Origin: Komagataella phaffii GS115 | Lineage: Eukaryota > Ascomycota > Pichiomycetes > Pichiales > Pichiaceae | Assembly (NCBI RefSeq): GCF_000027005.1 | Contig: NC_012963.1 | Coordinates: 62,001-126,000, forward strand | Length of the DNA: 64,000 nt | Direction of reading: 5' to 3' | Part shown: in pieces, positions 28,018-36,759 of the stretch | Layout: every line of letters starts with the position of its first letter | Position numbering within the stretch: position 1 is the first letter of the stretch | Made by a program: the position numbers and the translations under genes | Notes under the pieces: generated by a model | What the model saw: only the letters and a program-made list of their open reading frames with translations | Database searches by the model: none | What the model was told of the DNA's origin: nothing

Positions 28018-29087
28018 GACGGGGAAGAGAGGATGATCGATCCATAGAGCTGAAAGGTTGAAGCTTATGTAATACACTTATCAAAATAACGTTATGCAGG
28101 AGCGTGCACATGATCTGGCTGTCAACTAGTGGGCATAGCCAGGCCCAGGGGTAGATGACCTAAAGGTACCAAGGTACCAATCACTCTGTTGGTCGTTGTA
28201 ATTGACCGAGTGGCTGGTTTAAGTGATCACAGGTCCGGTCTTATACGAGGCCTTCGGCAAGTTACATACCACCAAGTTTCTTTCCTCTAGCAGTGCGTAT
28301 CACTCAAGATCATAGTGTTGAACCACCTCTAACAGGCTTCCGTGTGAACGTATTATAACGTTTCTGCCTAAGGTGGGTGACTCTCAAAAGACTTTCGAAA
28401 CTCTCAATCCAGAATATCTAGCAGTTGGGCTGGTCTCTGGATGACGAGAAAAGTAAGAGATTAACTAGGTTGAAAGACAAGATGGAACAAAAAAAATTAA
28501 ACCATAAGGTCTTCGTGACGGATGGTGTATATCGGAGAAGCTTCCGGGTAGTCCAAACAATAGGCTGTAAATCCTAATAGGAAGGCCGGATGCACTATTT
28601 AGTAACACAAGAAACTGCAGAGAAAACCTTCTGGAATATCTCGGATTAACTCCAGGTTACCCTTTCAAGAGTATCCAAACAAATAGCACTTGGTGTGCGT
28701 CGTAACCTGGCCTCTACCATAATCCAAAATTTAACCAGTATAGTCATTTCTTCTCCGATAATCCTCTGACCTCTTCTACCTCCCGGTTTTAGACCCTCCT
28801 TTTCTTTTGATTTCTTTTTCTCGCGGCATCACTGTCCACATTTGCACCTTTGTTCTCTCTCAGTTCGCACATAACCCAACCTCCTAATTAGTCTGACTAA
28901 CAAAGTTACAGACAAAGAAAAGTGGCAACTCAGAGGCAAAATCGGCCAAAACTAAGGACAAAAGATAGGACCTTCTCAACTGGATCCTACTCGCACTATA
29001 AGTTACTAATTTTCGGTTGATAGCCCTAACCCCAACAGTGACAACAAACCCAAAGCATACAAATAACCCCCCTCTAATAGTCAACTC
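28018..29087. other. 1.07 kb gene-free region between DUF1992 gene and CDC34
   Basis: No protein-coding frame with conserved features. Mixed-composition sequence, less A/T-rich than other intergenic DNA here, with a short direct repeat (AAGGTACC twice at about 28162-28177), TGACCGAGTGGCTGG at about 28203 that resembles a Pol III A box, and an A8 run at 28491-28498. No convincing B box, snRNA or snoRNA consensus. It must at least contain the CDC34 promoter and leader; an unrecognised structured ncRNA is possible. Confidence 0.35.
29022..29033. promoter_or_regulatory. Tbf1-like site in the CDC34 promoter
   Basis: AGCCCTAACCCC matches the ARCCCTAA core of Tbf1 sites and lies 55-66 bp upstream of the CDC34 start codon. 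Motif match only. Confidence 0.4.
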
Positions 29088-29795
29088 ATGTCCAACGCAG
29101 CAGCTGCCTCCATCTTACTAAGGCAGTTCAGAGAACTCACAGACCCCAAGAAGGGCGTTCCATGCTTCCATATTGAATTGGAGGACGATAACATCTTCCT
29201 CTGGAACATCGGAGTGATGGTGCTTAATAAGGAATCTATTTATCATGGTGGATACTTCAAAGGACAAATGAAGTTCCCGCTGGACTTCCCATTTTCCCCA
29301 CCTACCTTCCGCTTTACCCCAGCCATATACCATCCAAACGTTTATAGAGACGGAAGACTCTGCATTTCCATCCTCCACCAAGGAGGTGGTGACCCTACAA
29401 CAGATGAACCAGACAGTGAGACATGGAGCCCGGCACAGACTGTAGAAAGTGTGCTGATTTCGATAGTTTCTTTGCTGGAGGACCCCAACATTTCAAGTCC
29501 GGCCAACGTTGATGCCGCGGTGGACTACCGAAAGAATACCGAGAAGTACAAAGAGCGGGTTTTACAAGAGGTCGAACGCTCCCGGCAGGATATTCCCGAG
29601 GGGTTCATAATGCCAGATGCAGACACAGCCTACGGACAACCACGAGCTGAAGAACCAGAACAAGACGCAGTCGATGATGATTTTTGGTTTGACTCGGATG
29701 AGAGTTATGGAGACGATGATAGTATTATGGATGGAAATGTGTCCGAGGATGACGATAATGTGGACAACGTTTCCGAGGACGGCATGGACAAGTGA
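29088..29795 (+). CDS. CDC34: E2 ubiquitin-conjugating enzyme Cdc34
   Basis: SCF-partner E2 that drives Sic1-type substrate ubiquitination at G1/S. The UBC fold spans residues about 5-170; catalytic Cys92 lies in DGRLCISILHQ after HPNVY. The 12-residue insertion next to it (GGGDPTTDEPDSETW) is the acidic loop that defines Cdc34-class E2s. A C-terminal acidic tail (about 190-235, rich in Asp/Glu, with FWFDSDESYGDDD) corresponds to the SCF-binding tail of yeast Cdc34. 235 aa against 295 in S. cerevisiae. ATG 29088 gives MSNAAAASILL, which matches the short family N-terminus. Confidence 0.93.
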   Translation: MSNAAAASILLRQFRELTDPKKGVPCFHIELEDDNIFLWNIGVMVLNKESIYHGGYFKGQMKFPLDFPFSPPTFRFTPAIYHPNVYRDGRLCISILHQGGGDPTTDEPDSETWSPAQTVESVLISIVSLLEDPNISSPANVDAAVDYRKNTEKYKERVLQEVERSRQDIPEGFIMPDADTAYGQPRAEEPEQDAVDDDFWFDSDESYGDDDSIMDGNVSEDDDNVDNVSEDGMDK

Positions 29796-29914
29796 TCGTC
29801 AAAGAGTGCATCGTACATAAGTTCTGTCTTTCTTTTAGTCTTTCGTTTCCATGATTTTAATAGCCCTTTTATTACATTTGGTTCCATTTTTAGTGGCTAT
29901 TTGAAATTTCTTGG

Positions 29915-30379
29915 TTAATGGGCAGTCAACTTGAATCCTTGCAACCCAGCAGCAAGCGTTTCAGAAAGGATCTGACTGCGTATAAGTGCTATATCTCCAG
30001 GATATGATAATCTAGTCACTGAAAGTAATAGTAGATCTGTATTCTCGATTGAATAAAGCAATACCCGACGTTCCCCTATAGTTGTAGCATGCCAATTCTC
30101 CACCTTACCGCCTGATTCAGCCTGCGTTTTTTGATACGAATGATATTCCCTTATAGCCACCAAAGAGTAGATTTTTAAATCATTTTTCGACAGCGTAGAC
30201 TTGGAAAAAGAACTATCGCCTTCTACTTGACTGTTTGAAATAATAGACTTTTCCATTGCTGTAGAGAGAAGCTCTCCATCTCTAGTAATGAGAGCAACTG
30301 CAAGAGGAGATTCGTCCGTCAGCTGAGAAGGCTTGAATCCTTGCTGTAGCACCTTTGCTATGTTTCTAGAGTGTAGCAT
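29915..30379 (-). CDS. SLM4: EGO/Ragulator complex subunit Ego3 (Slm4), roadblock fold
   Basis: Vacuolar scaffold that helps anchor Rag GTPases Gtr1/Gtr2 for TORC1 control. The frame starts MLHSRNIAKVLQQGF, as LAMTOR2/Ego3 proteins do (MLxxxxLxxVL), followed by a roadblock-type order: strand ALITRDGELLSTA, helix, then SLVAIREYHSY and LLYSIENTDLLLLSVTRL, and a final long helix. 154 aa, near the 162 of yeast Ego3. Sequence conservation in this family is low, so the call rests on the start, length and fold pattern. Convergent with CDC34 and divergent from DBF4. Confidence 0.68.
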   Translation of the reverse strand: MLHSRNIAKVLQQGFKPSQLTDESPLAVALITRDGELLSTAMEKSIISNSQVEGDSSFSKSTLSKNDLKIYSLVAIREYHSYQKTQAESGGKVENWHATTIGERRVLLYSIENTDLLLLSVTRLSYPGDIALIRSQILSETLAAGLQGFKLTAH

Positions 30380-30690
30380 GGGTGGGCCTTCTATGGGTCG
30401 GAAAGGGTGTGTATGGGGTTAACTCGCAGACAAACCAGTGCCGGATGAGAAAACATGGGAAAAAATTACGGAGTTTCGTAGTGGAACATCCAGCATCACA
30501 GCGCGATACACGGTTCTCGCTATGGATCCCTCTTCCCAGGTCTCACCTATATCAACAAACCTACACCTGCTCATTTCTGATCAAGGAGTCGCTTTCCTTG
30601 TGTATAAAAGACTGTCTAGCTTGTTTATCCAATACTGGAGACTTTCTATTGTCTGTTTAAGCTTTTACTAGGTCGAAAATTGTCCACGTT
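30380..30690. promoter_or_regulatory. Divergent SLM4-DBF4 promoter
   Basis: 311 bp shared by two genes. CACGCGATACACG-like GC-rich spots are present but no ACGCGT MCB box, which is the usual site for DBF4-class cell-cycle genes, is seen. A 77-codon frame here starts at GTG and is not called. Confidence 0.4.
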
Positions 30691-32187
30691 ATGACTACCC
30701 GTCAACCTCTAAAAGAGACCAACAATAACGTGTGCAAAACACCAGCAAGAGAGACAAGGAAGCTAAACGCAGAAAAAGCTACGACTCAGCATAACCAAAA
30801 TGTGTATGTTCAAAATGCAAATGTGTCGTCTTCAATGCGTCAATGGCAGCAATGTTGGAGGGAAATCTTGAAATCTACGGTGGTGTATTTTGAGTACGAT
30901 GCTCATGAAGACTCAGCAGAGAGAAAGAAGGCCAAACAACATCTGGAAAGATTGGGATGTACCATAGATATGTTCTTTAATGATGGAGTTACGATCATTG
31001 TGTCCAAGAGACCATTTAATTCGAAAGGCGTTTATCCAGCAAACGATTTGTTCCACAAAGCAATAAGAAGAAACTTGAAAGTGTGGTCGTACGAGAAAGT
31101 ATTTCGCTTTTTACGCAATCTTGGAGAGTTACCTTCTGCTGATGTCGGTAATGAGAAAGTCGTCGGAACAGAAGAAAATCGCCTATCGTCGTTGTTGAAG
31201 GAGGAAAAATTACTTGGTCCAACAGATAGAGATCCAAGCGCTAAAAGAGATGACTTCCACTATTTCAAAGCTGTTTATTTTCTGGTTTATGATTTTCAGC
31301 TTAAGTATAGACCCATAGCTTTCAGAGAATGGTCCAAACCAGATGATCCAGATATCCCGCATATACGGGCATCCACTAATGGAGGCTGTCCATTTGAATC
31401 AGACTACGCCAGACCCAATTCTGAGCGCATGATCAAAAAAAGGCGCATGCTATACGAACGAAACAAGGAATATAGACTTCGTTTGTATGAGGCTTCCAAT
31501 TTGAAAAAGAACGTCGAAGCGCCCACTTCCGTCATGAACCCAAGTCCGCAGCTAGAAGATGATAATAAAGACGAAGACCAAGAAACAAACTCTATTCTCT
31601 CTCTTAATGAAGATAATGAGAACCAAATCCAGCCTATTGCAACCCCACTTCCACCTCAATCTAACAAGCCACCGGTCGAAGCGCCCGTCTTGAAGCGCAA
31701 TGATACGGTATTGTTGGAACTCATGAACAAGTCACATCATGTAATTAAGGATAACGGAGAAATCCAAGCCTCCGGAATAACTAACATCTCTACTCAGCAA
31801 GTTTCTCAAAACTCTGCAGTGCATCAGAATAGAGGTAATGGTTTAGGACCAATCAAAGCTGAAGTATACAACAAAAAAGTGTCCACAGATAAACGTAAAA
31901 CCGTAACATTACAACGGAATTTCCAGCATGAAGAAACTTTGCAAGAGAGTGCTAAGATTGCGCAAGATTTGGCTCCTCCACAGCTAACAGTGAAAAAAGA
32001 TCGCAAGCGCAAGAGAGAACGTGCTGCGTACGATGGGTACTGTGAAAACTGTCGGATAGAATACGACAATCTCAACACTCATATTAAAACCCAGATTCAC
32101 AGGTCGTTCGCTCGTGATGACTGTAACTTCAAGAATATTGATAACCTAATTTTCAAGCTAGCTGAATCAAGGTCTCTGCAAATCTAA
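30691..32187 (+). CDS. DBF4: Dbf4, regulatory subunit of the Cdc7 (DDK) kinase
   Basis: Activator and targeting subunit of Cdc7 for replication-origin firing. Motif N/BRCT-like region at about 50-145 (WREILKSTVVYFEYD, HLERLGCTIDMFFNDGVTIIVSK quoted in part, LKVWSYEKVFRFL). Motif M at about 195-225 (YFLVYDFQLKYRPIAFREW). Motif C zinc finger at about 447-475: GYCENC, then HIKTQIHRSFA, a CCHH arrangement unique to Dbf4 proteins. 498 aa against 704 in S. cerevisiae. ATG 30691 gives MTTRQPLKET. A probable RxxL-type destruction box was not clearly seen. Confidence 0.92.
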   Translation: MTTRQPLKETNNNVCKTPARETRKLNAEKATTQHNQNVYVQNANVSSSMRQWQQCWREILKSTVVYFEYDAHEDSAERKKAKQHLERLGCTIDMFFNDGVTIIVSKRPFNSKGVYPANDLFHKAIRRNLKVWSYEKVFRFLRNLGELPSADVGNEKVVGTEENRLSSLLKEEKLLGPTDRDPSAKRDDFHYFKAVYFLVYDFQLKYRPIAFREWSKPDDPDIPHIRASTNGGCPFESDYARPNSERMIKKRRMLYERNKEYRLRLYEASNLKKNVEAPTSVMNPSPQLEDDNKDEDQETNSILSLNEDNENQIQPIATPLPPQSNKPPVEAPVLKRNDTVLLELMNKSHHVIKDNGEIQASGITNISTQQVSQNSAVHQNRGNGLGPIKAEVYNKKVSTDKRKTVTLQRNFQHEETLQESAKIAQDLAPPQLTVKKDRKRKRERAAYDGYCENCRIEYDNLNTHIKTQIHRSFARDDCNFKNIDNLIFKLAESRSLQI

Positions 32188-32331
32188 GATCAAAGTAAGA
32201 AACACGCGTATAGTATTTTGCTAGTATTATCAAAAAAAAAAATAAAACGACTCATGTATTAAACCCAAACCCCCCGTATCTATGTATTAAGAAAACAACA
32301 CTAAACTCATAATTAAAATGAATGTGGAAAA

Positions 32332-32856
32332 TCAATTTAGTAAAGATTTGATCGATATGCTTCGAAAGGGGGCAGCGGGCCCCGAACTTCGTTCCTGGAT
32401 ATATCTGTTGGAGGAGATGGATGTGATTACAAAGCTATTATAGTTTCTCGTTATCAGCTTCGTAGGGTCATCTTGAATTATCATGAAATTGGGTCTTTTC
32501 TTGTGGCAATCAGAACTACCATTAGCTTTCTGTTGTGAACTCTCTAGTGTCGCTTCCGAAGGATACGTGCAGACCAGGAAATTTCTGGAGCAGCCCGAGC
32601 ACTTAGGCCTTATCTCATCACACTTCTTCTTTCTCTTACGGCAACAAAAGCATCCAGTCTTCGTACGCACTATCTTGCGCCTTTTGACTATCTTATAATC
32701 TGAGGCTTTTGTTGAGTCCATTGCTACCATTGGCAAAATTGGCATACAATCATCTGGAGAAGGAGCTGAGGTAAGCGAGGGTCGAGAGCGTGGAATTCTG
32801 TCTCCGACGTTCAGCTTTATAACTTGCTGGTAATCTCTGTAGTGTTTATCTGGCAT
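32332..32856 (-). CDS. Small Zn2Cys6 zinc-cluster protein without a regulatory domain
   Basis: 174 aa. A single fungal zinc cluster sits at about residues 67-95 (CFCCRKRKKKCDEIRPKCSGC, quoted in part, ending CTYP), flanked by basic residues RRKIVRTKTG. There is no fungal-specific transcription factor domain and no coiled-coil dimerisation region after it; the remainder is a short Ser/Asn-rich tail. The frame starts with ATG at 32856 and ends FRSISIKSLLN. It could be a complete mini-regulator, a DNA-binding competitor of a full-length factor, or a truncated gene. No orthologue assigned. Convergent with DBF4. Confidence 0.7.
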   Translation of the reverse strand: MPDKHYRDYQQVIKLNVGDRIPRSRPSLTSAPSPDDCMPILPMVAMDSTKASDYKIVKRRKIVRTKTGCFCCRKRKKKCDEIRPKCSGCSRNFLVCTYPSEATLESSQQKANGSSDCHKKRPNFMIIQDDPTKLITRNYNSFVITSISSNRYIQERSSGPAAPFRSISIKSLLN

Positions 32857-33231
32857 GACGAACAGTAGAGCAGATGACTTGAAGGTTTAAAAGATTCACA
32901 AGGCGAAAGAAAAAATTGTCTTCTCTAAAACATTAGTCAAATGTATTATGACAATTTCTCTTGTCGTTAGGCTGCTAAGGGGAACTAGCAGCGAGACCTT
33001 CGCTCAAAAAGGCAATTGGCAACGGGGTGTTTGACTAGCATTGGCCCCTCCAAGCTACCATGAGCTAATTGAACCTTGGTTATTTCTCATATCACTCTTT
33101 TGAAGATAAATAATTTATTACGACAAAATGTGGGTTCCTCTAAGCTTATATAACAATATATCTACTGATTGAAGTTGTTCGTCGTTAGATAAGGAGCTCG
33201 CTATACCTATCAAATTCAGGAGCGAGAAGAA
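32857..33231. other. Intergenic region between BIO2 3' end and zinc-cluster gene
   Basis: 375 bp, A/T-rich near the BIO2 side. It is the promoter of the minus-strand zinc-cluster gene and the 3' flank of BIO2. No recognisable element. Confidence 0.4.
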
Positions 33232-34422
33232 TCATATATGGCAAGTTTCCACGATTGACGAAGGACGTTTACTAGCGAAACTCTGCATCGGTTTCATACC
33301 CCATTTGGCTAAAAGTTCTTTATCCTCATCAAACCCATTGCACATAGTAGTCAACATCTTCTTTCCGCTAAAGATTGCATTGCATCCAGCCATAAAGCAT
33401 AAGAATTGCTCTGTCTCTTTCATAGTGTATCTACCAGCTGCCAATCTGATAATACTGGTTGGCATCACCATTCTGGCAGTGGCAATGGTTCTCAACATTG
33501 ACTCGAATTTAAGCTTCTTAGAGTTGTCACGGGCCAACTCGTCTGCGATGGGAGTTCCTTTAATTGGAACCAATCTGTTGATCGGCAGTGATTCAGGGTG
33601 CTGTTTCATGGTACACAGGGTGTACAGAAATCCAATGTGGTCTTCCACTGTCTCTCCAAGACCTAGAATTCCACCGGTACAAGCACTGATTCCGGCCTTC
33701 TGGACGTTGTCAATCGTCTTCAGTCTATCATCATAAGTTCTCGTAGTAATGATGTTAGGATAGTGTTCTCTTGAGGTGTCGATGTTGTGGTTGTATGCGG
33801 TCAATCCTGCGTCCTTAAGCTTTCTAGCATGTTCTTCTTCAATCATTCCGAGTGTGACACAACTTTCCAGGCCGAGCTTGTTGACTTCCTTCACCATTGT
33901 GGTGATTCTTTCTAACGCTCTCTTTCTGGTGCTAACAGTTCTGTATGCTGCTCCTAAACAGACTCTTGTTGCGCCGTTGGATTTGGCAATCTTAGCCTGC
34001 TCAACAACCTCATCCACGGTCATAAGCTTTTCAGCTTTCAAGTTGGTGTCATTGTTCACCGATTGGGAACAGTACTTGCAGTCCTCAGTACAACCTCCCG
34101 ACTTGATATTCACCAAGTTGCAAATTTGAACTTCCGAAGGATTGTGAAAATTGCGATGATATATCTGAGCACGGTGAACAAGTTCCATCAGAGGAGTGTT
34201 GTAAATCTCTCTAAGCTGTTCTTTAGTCCAAGTTGAAACCGGAGATTTCAAAGAAAATGCATAGTCTAAAGCGGACACCTTTTTTTCAGGGGATGGAGGC
34301 TCAAAAATTGGTTGGTTATGCTCGTACAAAGACCCCAACTCGTTGGCCAACGTGGATGGTTTTCTGACCACTCTGACTTTGGAGAAGAGTCTCCTGCCTG
34401 CCATCAACGACTGTCTGTTCAT
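33232..34422 (-). CDS. BIO2: Biotin synthase (radical SAM), mitochondrial
   Basis: Converts dethiobiotin to biotin, the last step of biotin synthesis, using a 4Fe-4S cluster for SAM cleavage and a 2Fe-2S cluster as sulfur donor. Radical-SAM cysteines are Cys111, Cys115 and Cys118 in GGCTEDCKYC. Family motifs follow: RVCLGAAYR, YNHNIDTSREHYPNI, GLGETVEDHI, LPINRLVPIKGTP, and RLAAGR with the conserved Arg ligand of the 2Fe-2S cluster. The N-terminal 25 residues (MNRQSLMAGRRLFSKVRVVR) are basic and hydroxylated, a mitochondrial presequence. 396 aa, near the 375 of S. cerevisiae. ATG 34422. No other biotin gene is nearby. Confidence 0.96.
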   Translation of the reverse strand: MNRQSLMAGRRLFSKVRVVRKPSTLANELGSLYEHNQPIFEPPSPEKKVSALDYAFSLKSPVSTWTKEQLREIYNTPLMELVHRAQIYHRNFHNPSEVQICNLVNIKSGGCTEDCKYCSQSVNNDTNLKAEKLMTVDEVVEQAKIAKSNGATRVCLGAAYRTVSTRKRALERITTMVKEVNKLGLESCVTLGMIEEEHARKLKDAGLTAYNHNIDTSREHYPNIITTRTYDDRLKTIDNVQKAGISACTGGILGLGETVEDHIGFLYTLCTMKQHPESLPINRLVPIKGTPIADELARDNSKKLKFESMLRTIATARMVMPTSIIRLAAGRYTMKETEQFLCFMAGCNAIFSGKKMLTTMCNGFDEDKELLAKWGMKPMQSFASKRPSSIVETCHI

Positions 34423-34984
34423 GTTTTCTTTTTGATTTTAAAAATGGAAGAATTAAAGAAGGTCGGCAAGAAGATTTATTTTTATTTATATTCCTTGGCA
34501 GGGCGGAAGAAGCGAGTCACACACAGCAGCAGTTTTGTTGGATTAATTACTTATAACGCTGATTGTTGGAGTGAAACTTTCAATTATTTTGAAGTTTCTT
34601 CACGAAAGTTAGCACTTAAGGAGGATCACCTTTTCAAAGAACGAAGGCTAACTCAACTTCGACTCTAACCACTCTATGACCACCTATATTCCCTGTAGGC
34701 TTCGAATCATTCCCAACAGTGATCTCAACGCTAATAGATAGCGCATGAAGATGCATATGACTCAGCCCGATTTGGAGTGTCATAAGGAATCATCTACGCG
34801 AATTGGCAATCGTCCGCATCTGATTTGCTTATTTATTGCACCATGTAGATACTTATTAGTGCATTCTAACAATAACTAGAATTAGATATAGGCAATGCAT
34901 TTAAGGTTATCAAAGCAAGCACAAGAAAACTGACATTTAGAAATATAAAACAAGGAAAAAAAAAAGAAAAGAAAAAAAAGAAAG
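34423..34984. other. Intergenic region upstream of BIO2 to tRNA-Tyr
   Basis: 562 bp holding the BIO2 promoter. A T/A-rich block at 34473-34490 may include the TATA element. No biotin-response element that I recognise. A 118-codon frame overlapping the BIO2 5' end is antisense shadow and is not called. Confidence 0.4.
34958..34980 (-). terminator. Pol III terminator of tRNA-Tyr
   Basis: Interrupted A-runs on the + strand just below the tRNA read as T-runs (up to T8-T9) on the minus strand directly past its 3' end, fitting an RNA polymerase III terminator with backups. Confidence 0.8.
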
Positions 34985-35072
34985 TCTCCCAGGGGTGAGT
35001 CGAACACCCGATCTCAAGATTAGCTGAAATACGTTTACAGTCTCGCGCCTTAGCCAGCTTGGCCACTGAGAG
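34985..35072 (-). tRNA. tRNA-Tyr (anticodon GTA) with a 14-nt intron
   Basis: Minus strand, 88 nt including intron. Acceptor CTCTCAG pairs with CTGGGAG, discriminator A. Anticodon stem CGAGA pairs with TCTTG around a loop starting CTGTAA, giving GTA. The interruption of 14 nt sits one base 3' of the anticodon, the canonical position for nuclear tRNA introns. T arm GGGTG/CACCC around TTCGACT. All yeast tRNA-Tyr genes known to me carry such an intron. Confidence 0.96.
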
Positions 35073-35346
35073 GATTCTTACACGAAAATCGTGTTTTGTT
35101 TTATGAGTAGCTAACATTTACTGACTATAACGAGTAAACAATGTTTGTTCTGCAAGTATGAAAATACCAGTTTTGTTTCATCATCATTTCAATGAAAGGC
35201 TATATCTTCCTGTTAGTTGAATAGAAATGAAATGTTAATTATATCCCTACCACCAGATAACTAGCGTTAAATCTTGACGAATAATTCCCTTCATGAGACC
35301 ATTCATTCAAACAATTATGTACAAAACAACTTGCCTATAAATTAAC

Positions 35347-36426
35347 CTAAAGTCCGTTTTCGCCTCTCTCAGACGTCCAGGATGCGCTACCAGATTGTCG
35401 TGGTAACAATGAAGTCAAACTAGCATTCACGGCTCGTGATTTTGACCCGCTCTCTTTTCTATTCGCAGACAGACATCTGTGATACTTAACCAAAGCGGAG
35501 TAGAATGCCTCTGGATTTTCACTCACCATCTTAAGAGCTTCCTGGTTGAAAAAATACAAGCATATTCTGATGGTTTCGTCGTCTAGCATTTTAGGCAGTC
35601 TACCTTGAGTAATGTACTTGGCACTCACATCTTCTATGAGAGTGTCATCAAAAGCAAAACAATAGCTCATCTTTTTCCCCCAACCTTTGCAGTATAGTTC
35701 TGGTTGATCAAAGGCATTCTCGCAACTATCCAGATGGACCCACCGCTTGAGATGTTCCGAGTAGTATTCACTCCATACATGATCTTCCACATTCCTCACA
35801 CATCTAGCTTTCAGACCCAAGGCTTTTAGACACAACAGAAAACAGTTATTCCATTCCCCACATCGTCCAGCTCTAGTTCTCAGGAGCTTCTTAGGGTCGT
35901 TATATCTTGGAAATCTGATTGCACAGCTACAATGGTCACAATTAAACACCTCTACGACCCCTGCTCCGTACGACAATTCTTCACTAGTGGGCCTTGCAGA
36001 TCCGACCATTCTTATGCGGCTTTCATCTTCACTATGGCAAACAGGACAAGGTGGCTTGTTTACCCATTTGAAGAAGTCATTCTTGAACCAATCTAGCAAC
36101 GCCACCACGGTGAAATCTGTTTCATCCAGGGAATCTTTTTTTGATTCATCTTGTTGCTGTGAGTTGTAAAGACTACCTGCCTTCTCAAATATGTGGTCCA
36201 AATCCATGGTTTCCAATGCCTGAAAGATGGCGTCATCCGTATACTGTGGGTTTCTTATTCCATCCAGATGAGCCTTTCTCATGTGAGCCAAACGTGAGTT
36301 CTTGAATTGCAGTAGGGCTTGCTCAACTTTTGGATTTTTCAGGGAGCGTATCCTTCGGTTAAGTCGACTACATTCAATCTTTAAGTATTCCGTGACTAGG
36401 CGATCTTTGACTTTTTTACACTCCAT
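35347..36426 (-). CDS. PNG1: Peptide:N-glycanase Png1
   Basis: Cytosolic deglycosylating enzyme that removes N-glycans from misfolded glycoproteins exported by ERAD. Transglutaminase-like fold with the catalytic triad Cys189 (RAGRCGEW), His216 (VEDHVWSEYY) and Asp233 (WVHLDSCENAFD). Structural zinc ligands are Cys127/Cys130 (CPVC) and Cys163/Cys166 (CDHC). 359 aa against 363 in S. cerevisiae; no PUB or PAW domain, as in other yeasts. ATG 36426 is the first Met. Its promoter is shared divergently with the coiled-coil gene at 36760. Confidence 0.95.
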   Translation of the reverse strand: MECKKVKDRLVTEYLKIECSRLNRRIRSLKNPKVEQALLQFKNSRLAHMRKAHLDGIRNPQYTDDAIFQALETMDLDHIFEKAGSLYNSQQQDESKKDSLDETDFTVVALLDWFKNDFFKWVNKPPCPVCHSEDESRIRMVGSARPTSEELSYGAGVVEVFNCDHCSCAIRFPRYNDPKKLLRTRAGRCGEWNNCFLLCLKALGLKARCVRNVEDHVWSEYYSEHLKRWVHLDSCENAFDQPELYCKGWGKKMSYCFAFDDTLIEDVSAKYITQGRLPKMLDDETIRICLYFFNQEALKMVSENPEAFYSALVKYHRCLSANRKESGSKSRAVNASLTSLLPRQSGSASWTSERGENGL

Positions 36427-36759
36427 GGGATCTTAAAAGGATGCAGATGGCTTAGAAGACAGATCAGATCGATACCGCGAAAGCACTACACCGATAGTGA
36501 TTAGATTATGTTGGTAGAGGACTTGCAGTTACCATGTCCATCCATTGTATCAGTGTGACAAGCCAGTAGCACCCTGAGAGAAGAATAGTGTCAAATCTCA
36601 TTGATTGGACTGTTCATATAGCTAGTAATAGTGCAAACCAGTATCCATCGTAGATAAAAGAAACCTTTCTTGATTTAGACCTGAAAAGATGCTAGATGTA
36701 ACTACACGCCAAAATTTCATTAATTCGAGAACACGGTTTTGTTCTTTCATTAAACAACA
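36427..36759. promoter_or_regulatory. Divergent promoter between PNG1 and coiled-coil gene
   Basis: 333 bp between two opposed start codons. Nothing distinctive found beyond ordinary A/T-rich promoter sequence. Confidence 0.4.

Noticed and set aside
28390..28405. RNase MRP/P core-like CGAAAGTC on the minus strand
   Set aside because: Short motif; neither the partner conserved region nor the expected helices could be traced, so not annotated as an RNA gene.
30438..30671. 77-codon frame between SLM4 and DBF4
   Set aside because: Begins at GTG, lies in a divergent promoter, no conserved pattern.
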